Source: Actinomyces gerencseriae DSM 6844
GTDB lineage: Bacteria; Actinomycetota; Actinomycetes; Actinomycetales; Actinomycetaceae
Assembly (NCBI RefSeq): GCF_000429265.1
Contig: NZ_KE386873.1
Span: 172,141-236,140 of the forward strand
DNA length: 64,000 bases
Direction of reading: 5' to 3'
The translations under genes and the position numbers were made by a program. The notes beneath the pieces are model-generated. The model worked only from the letters and a program-made list of their open reading frames with translations, had not been told where the DNA came from and did not search any database. Positions 1 to 9,445 of this stretch are shown in pieces (the stretch's first letter is position 1; each line of letters begins with the position of its first letter).

Positions 1-247
1 TGTAGCTCGTGGTCACCCACCGCACCCACGGCACCACGAGCAGCGGCACGCTCGCGACCAGCACCACCGCCCAGATGCCGATCAAGCCCCAGGGATTCCA
101 GGAGCCGGGGACCAGCACCGAGCAGACGATGCCGAGTGCGAGCAGCACGATCTCGAGAATGATCCGCCACAGGAGGACCTTGATATGAGTATGCATGTGC
201 CGCACCACGACCTCGTCGCGGCTGAGCAGCTTCTTCGACAGAGTCAT
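1..247 (-). CDS. PH-domain membrane protein, N-terminal part
   Basis: The gene runs off the left edge, so only the first 82 codons are visible. The start is the ATG read from 247. The product opens with MTLSKKLLSRDEVVVRHMHTH, the opening of actinobacterial bacterial-PH-domain (YdbS-like) membrane proteins. Two hydrophobic segments follow, at about residues 24-46 and 52-74, joined by a short loop. The PH domain itself would lie beyond the edge. Function in this family is poorly defined. The family assignment rests on the N-terminus only. Confidence 0.7.
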   Translation of the reverse strand, partial: MTLSKKLLSRDEVVVRHMHTHIKVLLWRIILEIVLLALGIVCSVLVPGSWNPWGLIGIWAVVLVASVPLLVVPWVRWVTTSY

Positions 248-424
248 GAGCACATCGTGCCATGCCTTCGCGGCCCGCACGGGCCCGTGACGGTCTCCCC
301 ATCCCCACGGTCGCGCAGGTCTCCCGAGCCGGGCGGCCGGCGCCCGTTCCCACTGCCCACGCCGCCCGGACCACGGGGCGCGCCCGCCGCCGCGCGGTCC
401 GCGACACTCAGCACCGCGCGATTG

Positions 425-1147
425 TCATTCGATGAGAATCGCGTCCAGGCCATCGACCGTGGGCACATCGCGTTCCGGAGATCCGCCGTCACGGCGCAGG
501 TACACGACGCAGAGCCCCGCACCGAGGTCGCCATCGACATCCGCCCAGGGGTCGTCGCCGATCATGAGGGCGTGCGACGGGGCGACCGAGAGACGGCGGC
601 ACGCCTCCTCGAAGATCCCCGCGGAGGGCTTGGACGCCCCGAGCTGGACCGAGGCGAGCAGAGGCCAATCGGTCTCAAGAGCGCCGACGGCGGCCAGCTT
701 CTCCCGCTGCGGCGCCTGGTCCCCATTGCTCAGATACGCGACCGTCAGCGGGCCGCCGGGGCGATCGGCTCCCGCTCGGCGGAGACGGGTCAGGAAGCCG
801 GGCACGTCGTCGTAGGCGCGCCACAGACTCCGATACACCTCCCGGTAGGCGCGCATGTGCGCATCGGCCTGCGCATCCGACAGCGTCGCGCCGTCGGGCA
901 CGAAGTCGCGGATGCGAGCACGCAACTGGTCGCCGAAAGCGAGCTCCCCCATCTGGTAACGGGTGAAGTACCTGCGATCCAGAGTCTCCCACAGCTCGGC
1001 GGTCTCCCCCGGCCCGAGGCTCCAGCCCGGCAGTGTGGAGGCCCACTGATAGGAGGCGACGTCGGCGGCACCGCGGTGGTCCACGAGGGTGCCGTCGATG
1101 TCGAGCAGGATGGCGCGGACGGCCGCGGGAACAGTGAAGATCGGCAT
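425..1147 (-). CDS. HAD-superfamily hydrolase
   Basis: A 240-residue haloacid dehalogenase-like hydrolase, probably a soluble phosphatase of unknown substrate. Motif I is DIDGT (nucleophile Asp16, acid Asp18). Motif II is the Ser-Asn of LSNGD, motif III is the Lys in GASKP, and motif IV is GDD near residue 205. The alpha-helical stretch between motifs I and II looks like a C1 cap, as in YjjG/dehalogenase-type members. I chose the ATG at 1147 because it places the nucleophile about 16 residues in; the frame stays open further upstream but that part is low-complexity. It stands alone between the PH-domain gene and the divergent MFS gene. Confidence 0.8.
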   Translation of the reverse strand: MPIFTVPAAVRAILLDIDGTLVDHRGAADVASYQWASTLPGWSLGPGETAELWETLDRRYFTRYQMGELAFGDQLRARIRDFVPDGATLSDAQADAHMRAYREVYRSLWRAYDDVPGFLTRLRRAGADRPGGPLTVAYLSNGDQAPQREKLAAVGALETDWPLLASVQLGASKPSAGIFEEACRRLSVAPSHALMIGDDPWADVDGDLGAGLCVVYLRRDGGSPERDVPTVDGLDAILIE

Positions 1148-1597
1148 GGGGCCAGTGCGCCCGAGGCCGCGGAGATCGAGGAGCCGCACAGCGAGCCGTC
1201 CGGACCGCCCCGACCGCCCATGCATGCCGAATCATCCCCGCTCGCACGGGGTGAGCCGCCCGGACGCGCCCGGGCCTCCGCAGTCACCAATGCGCTTATC
1301 CGCTCCACGCGACGTCCGCTTCAGCCCGCCCGCTCCACCGCTCGGCGCCTGCCGGTTCCCGGACTCGCGGCCCGGTCATCCCGACCATAGCCCGTCGATG
1401 AGACGCCTGCCTGTCTCCGGACAGGCGGGTGCAGGGCACCGCGGTCGATTCGTGCAGGCTGTGCGGCTGCCGGCTCCCGGATGGGCGGGCGTAGGCTGAT
1501 CACGAGCACTCGTGACGACGCGCCCCGGCCGGTCGCGGGTGCCTCCGCGTGATGGGCGCCGCTGTCAAGGCCGGCGCCCCATGGATGAGGAGACTCG
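1148..1597. other. Divergent intergenic region with hairpin and operator
   Basis: This 450-bp spacer lies between the divergent HAD and MFS genes. It holds a strong hairpin near 1408-1430 (arms CCTGTC and GACAGG with further G-C pairs), a TAGGCT -10 box at 1492-1497 pointing at the MFS gene, and a perfect palindrome at 1500-1515. I see no credible gene in it. Confidence 0.6.
1492..1515 (+). promoter_or_regulatory. -10 box and palindromic operator before MFS exporter
   Basis: TAGGCT (1492-1497) is directly followed by the perfect 16-bp palindrome TCACGAGCACTCGTGA (1500-1515). It sits where a repressor would block transcription initiation of the exporter at 1598. The 5' leader would be about 90 nt. 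No regulator gene is adjacent, so the controlling protein is unknown. Confidence 0.5.
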
Positions 1598-3133
1598 ATG
1601 AGCAAGACACCAACGCCCTCCACCAGCACGCCCGTCCCGAGCGAGTCCGCCACCGCCCCCGATGGATCGACGATCGGAGGAGCAGCACCGCCCCGCCCGA
1701 CGCAGCCCGACGATGCGCCCGCCACGGTCCACGGTCGGATCGTGCGCCCCGCCATCGTCCTGGTCACCTGCTGCGCGGCGCTGTTCATCTCCTCCATGAA
1801 CGTCGCCCTCATCAACGTGGCCCTGCCGGTGATCCGCGCGAGCCTGAGCGCCTCGACGACCCAGCTGCAGTGGGTGATCGACGCCTACACCCTCATGATC
1901 GCCGCCCTCCTGCTGGTCAGCGGCTCGATGGCGGATCGCTTCGGCCGCAAGCGCGCCCTGCTCGTCGGGCTGGTCCTGTTCGCCGTGACGTCGGCTCTGT
2001 GCGCGCTGGCGCCCACGGTCACCTGGCTCGTCGTGGGGCGCGGCCTGCAGGCCACGGGCGGGGCACTGCTGACGCCGGTCGCCCTGTCGATCATCTCCGC
2101 GACCTACACCGATCCGGCGAGGCGGGCCGCCGCGATCGGCGTCTGGGGCGCCGTGGCGGGCCTGTCGCTCGGGCTCGGGCCACTGGTCGGCGGGCTGCTC
2201 ACGGACACCATCGGATGGGCGGCCAACTTCTGGCTGAACGTTCCCGTGTGCCTCGTCGCGGCGATCGGGGCCGTCCTGTTCGTCCCGGAGTCCCACGCCG
2301 CGCGTCCCCGCCGATTCGACCCGGCCGGCCAGATACTCATGTTGGGACTCCTGGCGGGGGCGGTCGGCGCCCTCATCGAGGGTCCGGAGGCCGGGTGGTC
2401 CTCATCTCTCGTCCTCACGCTGGCCGTGCTCGCCGTGGTCTGCCTCGCGCTGTTCACCGTGGTGGAACGACGCGTCGCAGAACCGCTCGTGGATCTGCGC
2501 TTCTTCCGCTCGGCCGCCTTCAGCTCCTCGGTGCTCATCGCGGTGATGGTCTTCACCGTGCAGGGCGGCTGCCTCTTCCTCGTCCCGCTCCTGCTGCAGG
2601 GGCCCTTCGGCTACTCGGCGCTCATGACGGGAGCGCTCATCCTGCCCATGGCAGCGGTGCTGGCCCTCAGCTCGCCGGTGTCGGGGCGACTGGTAGGTCG
2701 CCGCGGGACCCGCCCTTCCCTCGTCATCGGCGGGGCGGCGATCTCGGTCGCCAGCGTCATGCTGGTATTCATCAGCACCGGGACCCCGGCGTGGTACCTG
2801 ATCATCGCCTTCACCATGCTGGGGGCGGGGATCGGCTTCATCAACCCGCCCATCACGACGACGGCGGTGGCGGGTCTTCCCCTGTCCCAGGCGGGAACCG
2901 CCTCGGGACTGGCCTCGGCCTCGCGGCAGGTGGGAGTGGCCCTCGGCGTGGTGGTGGCCGGCCTGGCCGCCAGCACCGACGACCTCCGTCTCACGGCGGC
3001 CAGTCACCCCGTCTTCCGGCTCACGGCGGTTCTCGGGCTGGTGGTCGCGGCCCTGGGTGTGGTCTCCACGACCCGGTGGGCGCGGGGCACTCGCCATCGG
3101 CTCGACGCCCTCTTCAACGCCTCGGACGCGTAG
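1598..3133 (+). CDS. DHA2-family MFS drug exporter (14-TM type)
   Basis: A 511-residue major facilitator of the EmrB/QacA (DHA2) type, expected to be a proton-driven efflux pump in the membrane. A Pro/Thr-rich cytoplasmic tail of about 50 residues precedes the first helix. The MFS A motif reads GSMADRFGRKRA near residue 110. The motif-C-like, glycine-rich AGLSLGLGPLVGG lies in TM5. Length and hydrophobic spacing fit 14 helices. The start is the ATG after GGAGACTCG. It converges with the Tad locus across only 127 bp, so it may occupy the place where the Tad pilin genes would normally be. The substrate cannot be read from the sequence. Confidence 0.85.
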   Translation: MSKTPTPSTSTPVPSESATAPDGSTIGGAAPPRPTQPDDAPATVHGRIVRPAIVLVTCCAALFISSMNVALINVALPVIRASLSASTTQLQWVIDAYTLMIAALLLVSGSMADRFGRKRALLVGLVLFAVTSALCALAPTVTWLVVGRGLQATGGALLTPVALSIISATYTDPARRAAAIGVWGAVAGLSLGLGPLVGGLLTDTIGWAANFWLNVPVCLVAAIGAVLFVPESHAARPRRFDPAGQILMLGLLAGAVGALIEGPEAGWSSSLVLTLAVLAVVCLALFTVVERRVAEPLVDLRFFRSAAFSSSVLIAVMVFTVQGGCLFLVPLLLQGPFGYSALMTGALILPMAAVLALSSPVSGRLVGRRGTRPSLVIGGAAISVASVMLVFISTGTPAWYLIIAFTMLGAGIGFINPPITTTAVAGLPLSQAGTASGLASASRQVGVALGVVVAGLAASTDDLRLTAASHPVFRLTAVLGLVVAALGVVSTTRWARGTRHRLDALFNASDA

Positions 3134-3260
3134 TCGGACGCCCGAATCGGACGGATCGGATTCGCACGTCGTTCGCCCACCGAACCGCTCCCCATCGCCC
3201 CGGAGGACCACGGCGCATCACGACAGGAGGATCGAATCATCTGCGGGAGTCGCCGGCGCC

Positions 3261-4463
3261 TCAGCCGTGCAGCAGGTCCAGGCCGACGCTCGCCACCACC
3301 GGCGCGATCCCGAGCACGACGAAGGCCGGCAGGTGGCACAGCCCCAGCGGGAGCACCAGCCGCACCGCCAGCCGCTCGGCCGCCTCCTCGTCGGCCGCTC
3401 GCCTGCCGGCGCGCAGCGAGGCCGCCGTCCCCTCCAGCAACGGCGCGGGAGACGCCCCGTCCTCCCAGCCTGGACGCAGGCATCCCTCCAGCCGCGAGCG
3501 ACGCTCCCGCCATGCCTCGTCGTCGGGAGCGTCCCAGGCCTCCTCCCAGTCGGCGCCCAGCAGCAGCGCCCGACCCGCAACCGCCAGCTCCTCCTCGTCC
3601 AGCGCCTCGCCGAGGGCCCGCAGCGCTCCCGGCAGGGACGCTCCGCAGGCCAGGGCGGCGGCCGCCAGGTCGAGCACGAGCGCCTCGTCCACCCCGCTCG
3701 ACGACGCCGTCGCGGCGGAGACCATTCGCGCCGTCGCCCGATGGCCCACGATCATGAGGCAGATGCCGGCGGCTCCCAGCACGCTCCCCAGGCCGCCGTC
3801 GAGCAGCACCTCCTCGGGGCGAGCGCCCACGGCCGCCCCCAGCAGCAGCCCGACCGGCGGCAGCACGGCCAACAGCCTGGCGGTCGCCCTCGGCCCCGAC
3901 AGCGCGGTGCGACGCGAGGCCTCGGCACGCCCGGACTCGGCGACCCCGCCGGCGACCGCCTCCAGGATGCCGGCCAGGGGCGCGCCGAGCGCCGCGGTGA
4001 GCCGGCACGCCGCCACCGCCCCGGGCACCGCCGCCACGGCGGCCCGACGTCGCTCCCTGGCGGCCCTGCGCCCCGGAAGGGGCGGGTCCCATGTCCATCT
4101 GCCGCGCAACCGCACCGGCCACCAGTGCTCGGGGACCGCGTCGGCCAGCTCCCGCAGGGCGGGCGGGACACCATCGTCGCCCGGTTCCGCTCCCTCGGAC
4201 ACGCCGTTGCGCGCCAGGCTGCGGGCCCATGCGCGCTGCGGCGTCGCCCCGGCGCGCAGCAGGGTGGCGACCTCGGTCAGGAGCAGGCCGACGTCGAGGT
4301 CCGCCAGGGACCGCACCGGGGCCCGCCCACCCGCTCCCCGCCCGGTCGTGGCACCGGTGCGGTGGGGGCCCGGACCGGCGGGACGCCCGCGCCTGGCCGG
4401 TATCCCTATGACGGCGGCCGCCAGCGCCACCAGCAGGCCGACCGCGATCACGTCGGGGTCCAC
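3261..4463 (-). CDS. Fused TadB-TadC inner-membrane secretion protein
   Basis: A 400-residue protein that appears to join the two type II secretion F-domain platform proteins of Tad/Flp systems. The N-terminal half (VGLLLTEVATLLRAGATPQ near residue 60, helices near 195-245) resembles actinobacterial TadB. The C-terminal part (ALVLDLAAAALACGASLPG; final GLCHLPAFVVLGIAPVVAS) matches the ending of TadC. In mycobacteria these are two adjacent genes (Rv3658c and Rv3657c, from memory). The GTG start overlaps the tadA stop by 16 nt, so translation is probably coupled. No pilin, TadE or TadF gene follows. Confidence 0.75.
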   Translation of the reverse strand: MDPDVIAVGLLVALAAAVIGIPARRGRPAGPGPHRTGATTGRGAGGRAPVRSLADLDVGLLLTEVATLLRAGATPQRAWARSLARNGVSEGAEPGDDGVPPALRELADAVPEHWWPVRLRGRWTWDPPLPGRRAARERRRAAVAAVPGAVAACRLTAALGAPLAGILEAVAGGVAESGRAEASRRTALSGPRATARLLAVLPPVGLLLGAAVGARPEEVLLDGGLGSVLGAAGICLMIVGHRATARMVSAATASSSGVDEALVLDLAAAALACGASLPGALRALGEALDEEELAVAGRALLLGADWEEAWDAPDDEAWRERRSRLEGCLRPGWEDGASPAPLLEGTAASLRAGRRAADEEAAERLAVRLVLPLGLCHLPAFVVLGIAPVVASVGLDLLHG

Positions 4464-5956
4464 AGCGCACCGCCTCCCAGCACCGCCGCGACCGGAGCCG
4501 CCCCGATGCGCTCCGCCAGTCCGTCGGCGGCCGGCCCGGCGCTGACGATGCCGTCCCGGGAGACCAGGAGCGCGTCCTCGCAGACGAGCCGTCCCTCTGC
4601 GTCCCGGCGCAGCAGGCCGACGCCGGCGATGCAGCGCCGCGTTCGGGGCGGACCGGAGCCCCTCGCCGTGCCCGGAGAGAGCCCCGCGTCGCGCTGGTCC
4701 CGCAGCGAGTCCAGCGACCCCCGTAACAGCGCATCCGGCTGCGAGTCCCCATCCGGACGCGCGGGCGGTCGAAGCGCATCCGCCCGCGACGGGCCCTCGT
4801 CCAAGGCTTCACTGGTGCGACGCAGGTGGACGACGGCGTCCAGGGCGCTGACCGCCTGGGCGGCGACCGCGGTCTCGTCGAGCCCGGCCAGAGCCCCGAG
4901 CGCCGTCAACCGGGCGGGGACGTCGGCCGGGGAGTTGGCGTGCAGGGTCGCCCAGCCGCCCTCGTGGCCGGTATTGAGGGCGGTGAGCACGTCGCGCACC
5001 TCCGGGCCGCGGCACTCCCCCAGGACGATGCGGTCGGGCCGCATGCGCAGGGCGGTGCGCACGAGCGCGGTCATGGGCACGGCGCCGACGCCCTGAACGT
5101 TGTCGCCGCGCTCCTGGAGGTGGATGACGTGGGGGTGATCGGGGCGCAGCTCGGCGGCCTCCTCGATGCACACGATGCGTTCGGTGGCGGGCACGAGGCC
5201 GAGGAGAGTGGCCAGAAGCGTCGTCTTGCCGGTGCCGGTGGCCCCGGTGACGAGGCAGGATGCCCGTGCCCTGACGAGTTCCGTCAGAACCGTCTCCAGG
5301 CCGGGCGCGATGGTGCCGGCCTCGACGAGCTCGGCCAGCGTGAAGGCACGACGCCGCTTGGTGCGCAGGCAGATGAGAGTGCCGTCGGCCGACAGGGGCG
5401 GTAGGACCGCATTGAGGCGGGTGCCGTCGGGCAGGGTGGCATCGACCACGGGGCTGGCGTCGTCCAGCCGGCGCCCGCAGGAGGCGGCCATGCGCACCGC
5501 GAGCGCGCGCGCCTGCGGCTCGGGCAGGGCAGCGCCGCGGGCGGCCTCCAGACCGCGGCCGCGATCGATCCAGGTGCGTCCGGCGCCGACGAGGACGTCG
5601 GTGACGCCGTCGAGCTCCAGCAACGGCTGGAGCACCGGACCGGCGCCCTCGACGTCGGCGCGCACGCGGCGGCTCAATCGGGCCAGGCCGCCGGCGCCGG
5701 TGGTGGGAGCCGCACCCGTTCCCAGGGCGCGCTCCAGGCCGACCCCACGCGCCAGCGCCCCGCGCACGACGGCGAGCTCGTCCTCCGCGGCGCCTCTGTC
5801 GTCGACGCCCGTCGCGGCTCCGGAGGACAGGACCTCCCCGGGGCGGGGCCGACTCCCGCCGGGCCCCGTTGATCCCGTCCCTCCCTCGGAGGGGACGCGG
5901 AGGACGGGGTCCGCGCATGAGCTCCCCGTGCCCATCATGCTCGCTGCGCTCACCAT
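4448..5956 (-). CDS. tadA: TadA-type secretion ATPase
   Basis: A 502-residue CpaF/TadA hexameric ATPase of the type II/IV secretion superfamily, energising Flp-pilus assembly or secretion. Walker A GATGTGKTT lies at 238-246. The Walker B region RIVLGECRG has Glu314, and the His-box region ends in TLHANS near 338. The N-terminal domain (about 100-225) carries the family's ITDVLV-like and DGTRLNAVLPP signatures. An unusual insertion of roughly 60 Ser/Pro/Arg-rich residues follows residue 380. The ATG overlaps the end of tadZ by 7 nt, so tadZ-tadA-tadBC forms one coupled operon. Confidence 0.88.
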   Translation of the reverse strand: MVSAASMMGTGSSCADPVLRVPSEGGTGSTGPGGSRPRPGEVLSSGAATGVDDRGAAEDELAVVRGALARGVGLERALGTGAAPTTGAGGLARLSRRVRADVEGAGPVLQPLLELDGVTDVLVGAGRTWIDRGRGLEAARGAALPEPQARALAVRMAASCGRRLDDASPVVDATLPDGTRLNAVLPPLSADGTLICLRTKRRRAFTLAELVEAGTIAPGLETVLTELVRARASCLVTGATGTGKTTLLATLLGLVPATERIVCIEEAAELRPDHPHVIHLQERGDNVQGVGAVPMTALVRTALRMRPDRIVLGECRGPEVRDVLTALNTGHEGGWATLHANSPADVPARLTALGALAGLDETAVAAQAVSALDAVVHLRRTSEALDEGPSRADALRPPARPDGDSQPDALLRGSLDSLRDQRDAGLSPGTARGSGPPRTRRCIAGVGLLRRDAEGRLVCEDALLVSRDGIVSAGPAADGLAERIGAAPVAAVLGGGALWTPT

Positions 5957-7275
5957 GGCCGGTCAGCCTCGAGGAGTCCGGACGCCACGGCGCGGGCGGC
6001 GCGCCGGGTGCTGCCGCGGCCCCTGGTCGGGTCGTCGCCGCGCGCCACCCGCTGGGTGACGGCCCGGTCGTTCGGAATGGTGGCGACCACCGGCGCCCCC
6101 GTCATCGCCTCGAGGTCATCGGCGGTGACGTCCTCCCCGATCGAGCGCACGATCAGCGCCTGCGAACCGTCCCCGGTGGGGCCGGCACGGGCGATCAGGG
6201 CCTCGGCGGCGACGGCCGAGCGCAGGTCCAGGCCGGTCACGAACAGCGCGAGGCAGCCGGGCGGGAGGGCGGCGCCGCGCGGAAGATCGACGATGACGAG
6301 GTCGTGGTGCGCGCGCAGCGCCTCCAGGGCGGGGCCGACGGCCGTCGGACCGGGGGCGCCGCCTCGCCCGTCTCCGGTCAGGATGGGCATGCCGAGCCAG
6401 GTGGGCAGGACGGGGACGAGGCGATCGGGGCGGAATGCCGCCTCATCGGCGGGGAGGTCCCCCCACCGCAGACCCGGGACGACGTCGTCGCCGATGAGCA
6501 GGCCGAGGCCGCCCGCCGGATCGGCGTCCAGGAGCGCGACCCGGGCGCCCGCGGCGGCGCAGGCCCGTGCGAGGTGGAGCAGGAAGGTACTGGCCCCCAG
6601 GCCGCCGCGGGCCCCGACGACTGCGACGATCCGGGCGCGCGGCGGATGCTGGGCGCTCAGCAGGGCGGCGACAAGGCGGTCGGCGCCGTCGGGCGCCGCG
6701 AGCGTCTCCAGGGCGAGGACGCTCAGACGATCGTCGGCGGGGGCGTCGGCGAGCGCCTCCGCGGAGCCCAGAAGAAGGAGGGCGCCGGCCGTCCCCATGA
6801 ACTCGACGGCGGCGCCGGTCACATCTTCCGCCCGGCACAGCGCCGGAGCGCGCCCGGTGCAGGCGCGCACCAGGGCGAGGACGTCCCAGGCCAGGGACTC
6901 GGACCCGGCCGGGGACCCGGTGGGGGCCTCGGCCAGGGCGCCGGACAGAGCCGTCGCCAGGACCTCGGGCGGGAGCGCGCCCGGAGCGATCCGGCCGGCG
7001 GAGGCGTCCGCACCGGCGGAGGCGTCCGGGCCGGCGGGGAGTACTGGTTCGAGGACGTCGTCGAGGACGATGAGGACACCGACATCGGGCGTCGGCGGCG
7101 TGTCATCGGCGGGCACAGCGGGCGGGGAGGCGAGCGGATCAGACGGAGCCGGCCAGTCCGGAGGGGGCAACCGGTCCGGCAGGGTCGCAGCGATCCGCGG
7201 GCCCGGAGCGTCGCGAACGGTCGAGGGGGCGATCAAGTGGGGCACGGCGTCTCCTCCAGTCCGGATGGGATGCAT
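5950..7275 (-). CDS. TadZ/CpaE-like (Ssd-type) P-loop ATPase
   Basis: A 441-residue MinD/ParA-like protein of the CpaE/TadZ group, thought to position the Tad machinery at the membrane; the mycobacterial homologue Rv3660c is called Ssd (septum-site determining). A weakly conserved acidic and proline-rich receiver-like half comes first. The deviant P-loop IVAVVGARGGLGAS follows near residue 220, then a switch-like LLDADPAGG and a DLVIVDLPRG Walker B strand. The chosen ATG at 7275 has AGGAG upstream; upstream in-frame codons cover the divergent promoter and are not conserved-looking. First gene of the operon, divergent from the HAD-IB hydrolase. Confidence 0.82.
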   Translation of the reverse strand: MHPIRTGGDAVPHLIAPSTVRDAPGPRIAATLPDRLPPPDWPAPSDPLASPPAVPADDTPPTPDVGVLIVLDDVLEPVLPAGPDASAGADASAGRIAPGALPPEVLATALSGALAEAPTGSPAGSESLAWDVLALVRACTGRAPALCRAEDVTGAAVEFMGTAGALLLLGSAEALADAPADDRLSVLALETLAAPDGADRLVAALLSAQHPPRARIVAVVGARGGLGASTFLLHLARACAAAGARVALLDADPAGGLGLLIGDDVVPGLRWGDLPADEAAFRPDRLVPVLPTWLGMPILTGDGRGGAPGPTAVGPALEALRAHHDLVIVDLPRGAALPPGCLALFVTGLDLRSAVAAEALIARAGPTGDGSQALIVRSIGEDVTADDLEAMTGAPVVATIPNDRAVTQRVARGDDPTRGRGSTRRAARAVASGLLEADRPW

Positions 7276-7501
7276 GGGCGCATCTCCTTGCACTCCCAGA
7301 GTGGGGCCGGCCGCCGCGCCGTCGCATCCGATCGCCGCGACCCCTGTGGAGTAGGGGAGCAGCACGGTTCCTGTGGAGCCCCGAGAGCGCGGCCGAGCAC
7401 CCGCGGCGACCGCCCCACCGGGGCCTCGCCCCATCCCGCACCGCCGGGTATCCTTGTGGCAACTATCACAACGAAGAGAAGCGGCGACGAGAGAAGCAAG
7501 G

Positions 7502-8452
7502 ATGGCGGACACTGCGACGACCCCGCGGGGCCCCGGCCCCGTCATCAGGAAGGACGACGTGCCGATCGAGCCGGGCGCTCGGACGATCGACGGCTCCCCC
7601 GCGCACACCTGCGCCTACTTCGATCTCGACAAAACCATCCTGGCGACGTCGAGCGCACTCGCACTGGGCTCCCCCATGCGTCGCAGCGGCCTGATCTCGA
7701 CCGTCTCATTGGTGCGCGGCGTCATCGCCCAGCTGCCCTACCTCCTGGTGGGCGCCGACGAGAACCAGACCGGCCGTCTCATGGAGCGCCTGGCGCTCAT
7801 GTCCGCGGGCGTCGAGCGCGCGCACTTGCAGGAGGTCGTGAGGGACGCCCTGGCGACCGCGATCGAGCCCGCCGTCTACGCCGAGGCCCTGGCTCTCATC
7901 GAGGCGCACCACCGGGCCGGTCACGATGTCGTCGTGGTCTCCGCCTCCTCGACCGAGATGGTCGAGCCGATCGCCGCGCTCGTCGGGGCGGACCGCGCCG
8001 TCGCCACCCGCATGGAGGTCGACGCCGAGGGCCGCTTCACAGGCCGGATCGAGCGCAGTCTTCTCCACGGGGCGAAGGTCGACGCCCTGCTGGCCGACGC
8101 GAGCGCTCACGGCATCGACCTGGCCCGCTCCTGGGCGTACTCCGACTCCATCTCCGACCGTCCCATGCTCGAGGCCGTCGGTCACCCGGTCGCCGTCAAT
8201 CCCGATCGGGATCTGCGGCGCCTGGCCGGCGAGCGGGGCTGGCCGGCGCGGGACTTCGAGCGGCCGATCCGAGTGCGCGCGCGCCGCCCGGGACTGCGGG
8301 CGGCACGCGCGAATCGCCTGGCCGGTGGCGCGGGGCTCGTCCGGGTCGCGGCCGGGCCCGTCGTCGCCGTCCTCGTCATCTCCGTCATCTCCGTCCTCGC
8401 CGTTGCCGTCACGACGACGGCGCGCCGGGAGCGCGAGGACCGGAGGCGCTGA
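7502..8452 (+). CDS. HAD-IB family hydrolase with C-terminal membrane anchor
   Basis: A 316-residue SerB-like HAD phosphatase of subfamily IB. The catalytic motif FDLDKT has Asp41 and Asp43. Motif II is VVSASS near 140, and motif IV is SDSISDRPM near 218. A hydrophobic helix near 285-305 followed by Arg-rich residues anchors the end. Its neighbour order (divergent from tadZ) is the one I recall for Rv3661. The substrate is unknown; phosphoserine or a phospholipid is possible. The start ATG follows a purine-rich GAGAAGCAAGG site. It converges with the next gene across 12 bp. Confidence 0.85.
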   Translation: MADTATTPRGPGPVIRKDDVPIEPGARTIDGSPAHTCAYFDLDKTILATSSALALGSPMRRSGLISTVSLVRGVIAQLPYLLVGADENQTGRLMERLALMSAGVERAHLQEVVRDALATAIEPAVYAEALALIEAHHRAGHDVVVVSASSTEMVEPIAALVGADRAVATRMEVDAEGRFTGRIERSLLHGAKVDALLADASAHGIDLARSWAYSDSISDRPMLEAVGHPVAVNPDRDLRRLAGERGWPARDFERPIRVRARRPGLRAARANRLAGGAGLVRVAAGPVVAVLVISVISVLAVAVTTTARREREDRRR

Positions 8453-8464
8453 TCGCCACGCGCC

Positions 8465-9439
8465 TCAACCGGCGGCCGTCGTCCCGGCCTGGATCGTCCT
8501 GCAGATCACCTGCGCCTCCTGGATCCCCATGAAGATCGCCTCGGCCTGCCACGCGACCCACGCCACGACGCCGTCGTGGGTCCCGCTCGCGTAGGCGGCG
8601 GCCGCATCCGCGTAGGCGGCCGGCATCCGGGCCGCGTACTGATCGGGGACGGCGACCCCGGTCGGCTCGAGCCCGTCCCGGGTGATGAGATGGCGGACCA
8701 GCAGCCGGCCGACGGCGGCATTCCCCACGAGAAAGGGCCGCGCCGTCACCATCTCCCCGTGCACGGCGGCGGCACGCACGAGCGCGGGCGCACCTGACAG
8801 GCCGATGAGCCGGGTCAGCCCCTCCAGACGCGCCGTCAGGGCCTCGCCGTCGGGGGCGGGGCCCGGCCCGCCCTCCATGGGCGCGGTCCCGGCGGGCCGG
8901 GGAAGGGCCACAGCACCGAGCGGAACGCGCCCGGCCACGGCGATGGGCCCGGTGACGTCGCGGTGCAGGGCCGCGAGCAGCGCCCGGGGACTCGGTTGGA
9001 CGGGCCTCGAGTCGCCGCGCAGATCGGGCATCCAGGAGGCCAGGCGCGCCCCGGCCCTCCACAGGCCGGCCACGACGTCCAGCGAGGGATCGCCCGTGGA
9101 CGCCTCCGCGAGGCCGCCCTCGGCGACGGCCCCGCGGAGGACGGAGGAGGGCACGACCACGCCCTCCGCGCCGCCGGAGGCGATCGCACCGCGCACCGCC
9201 GCCTCGGCGCGGGCCTCGCGCCATCGACGGCGCAGGGCCTCGTGGAACCTCAGCTCGGCCGAAACCCGGCGCAGAGCCTCCTCGGCGCGCACGACCCGCG
9301 CATCGGAGGCGATCGCGCGCAGCGCCCGGACGAGCGGATCGGCGCCGTGACGACGCCCCCGCGCGCCCCCGCGCACCCCCGGCCCGGCCCCTCGTCCGGC
9401 ATCCGGCCCTGGACCGATGCCCACCGACGTGCTGATCAC
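8465..9439 (-). CDS. Degenerate Fic-like protein (Rv3662c-like)
   Basis: A 324-residue, alanine-rich soluble protein that always sits beside the Tad locus in related actinobacteria, as far as I recall. Near residue 245 the segment TARPFLVGNAAVGRLL aligns with the Fic motif HPFxxGNGRxxR, but the catalytic His is Arg and the second half is altered, so AMP-transfer activity is doubtful. I chose the GTG at 9439: a TACAGT -10 box ends 6 nt upstream, the leaderless pattern common in this window. The longer open frame upstream is Arg/Pro-rich non-coding sequence. Confidence 0.6.
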   Translation of the reverse strand: MISTSVGIGPGPDAGRGAGPGVRGGARGRRHGADPLVRALRAIASDARVVRAEEALRRVSAELRFHEALRRRWREARAEAAVRGAIASGGAEGVVVPSSVLRGAVAEGGLAEASTGDPSLDVVAGLWRAGARLASWMPDLRGDSRPVQPSPRALLAALHRDVTGPIAVAGRVPLGAVALPRPAGTAPMEGGPGPAPDGEALTARLEGLTRLIGLSGAPALVRAAAVHGEMVTARPFLVGNAAVGRLLVRHLITRDGLEPTGVAVPDQYAARMPAAYADAAAAYASGTHDGVVAWVAWQAEAIFMGIQEAQVICRTIQAGTTAAG

Positions 9440-9445
9440 CTCTCC

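Noticed and set aside
1549-4545. Very long plus-strand open frame (998 codons)
   Set aside because: It is the antisense/alternate-frame shadow of the MFS exporter and the TadB-TadC gene, Arg/Pro/Ser-rich with no domain. Long frames are expected at this GC content.
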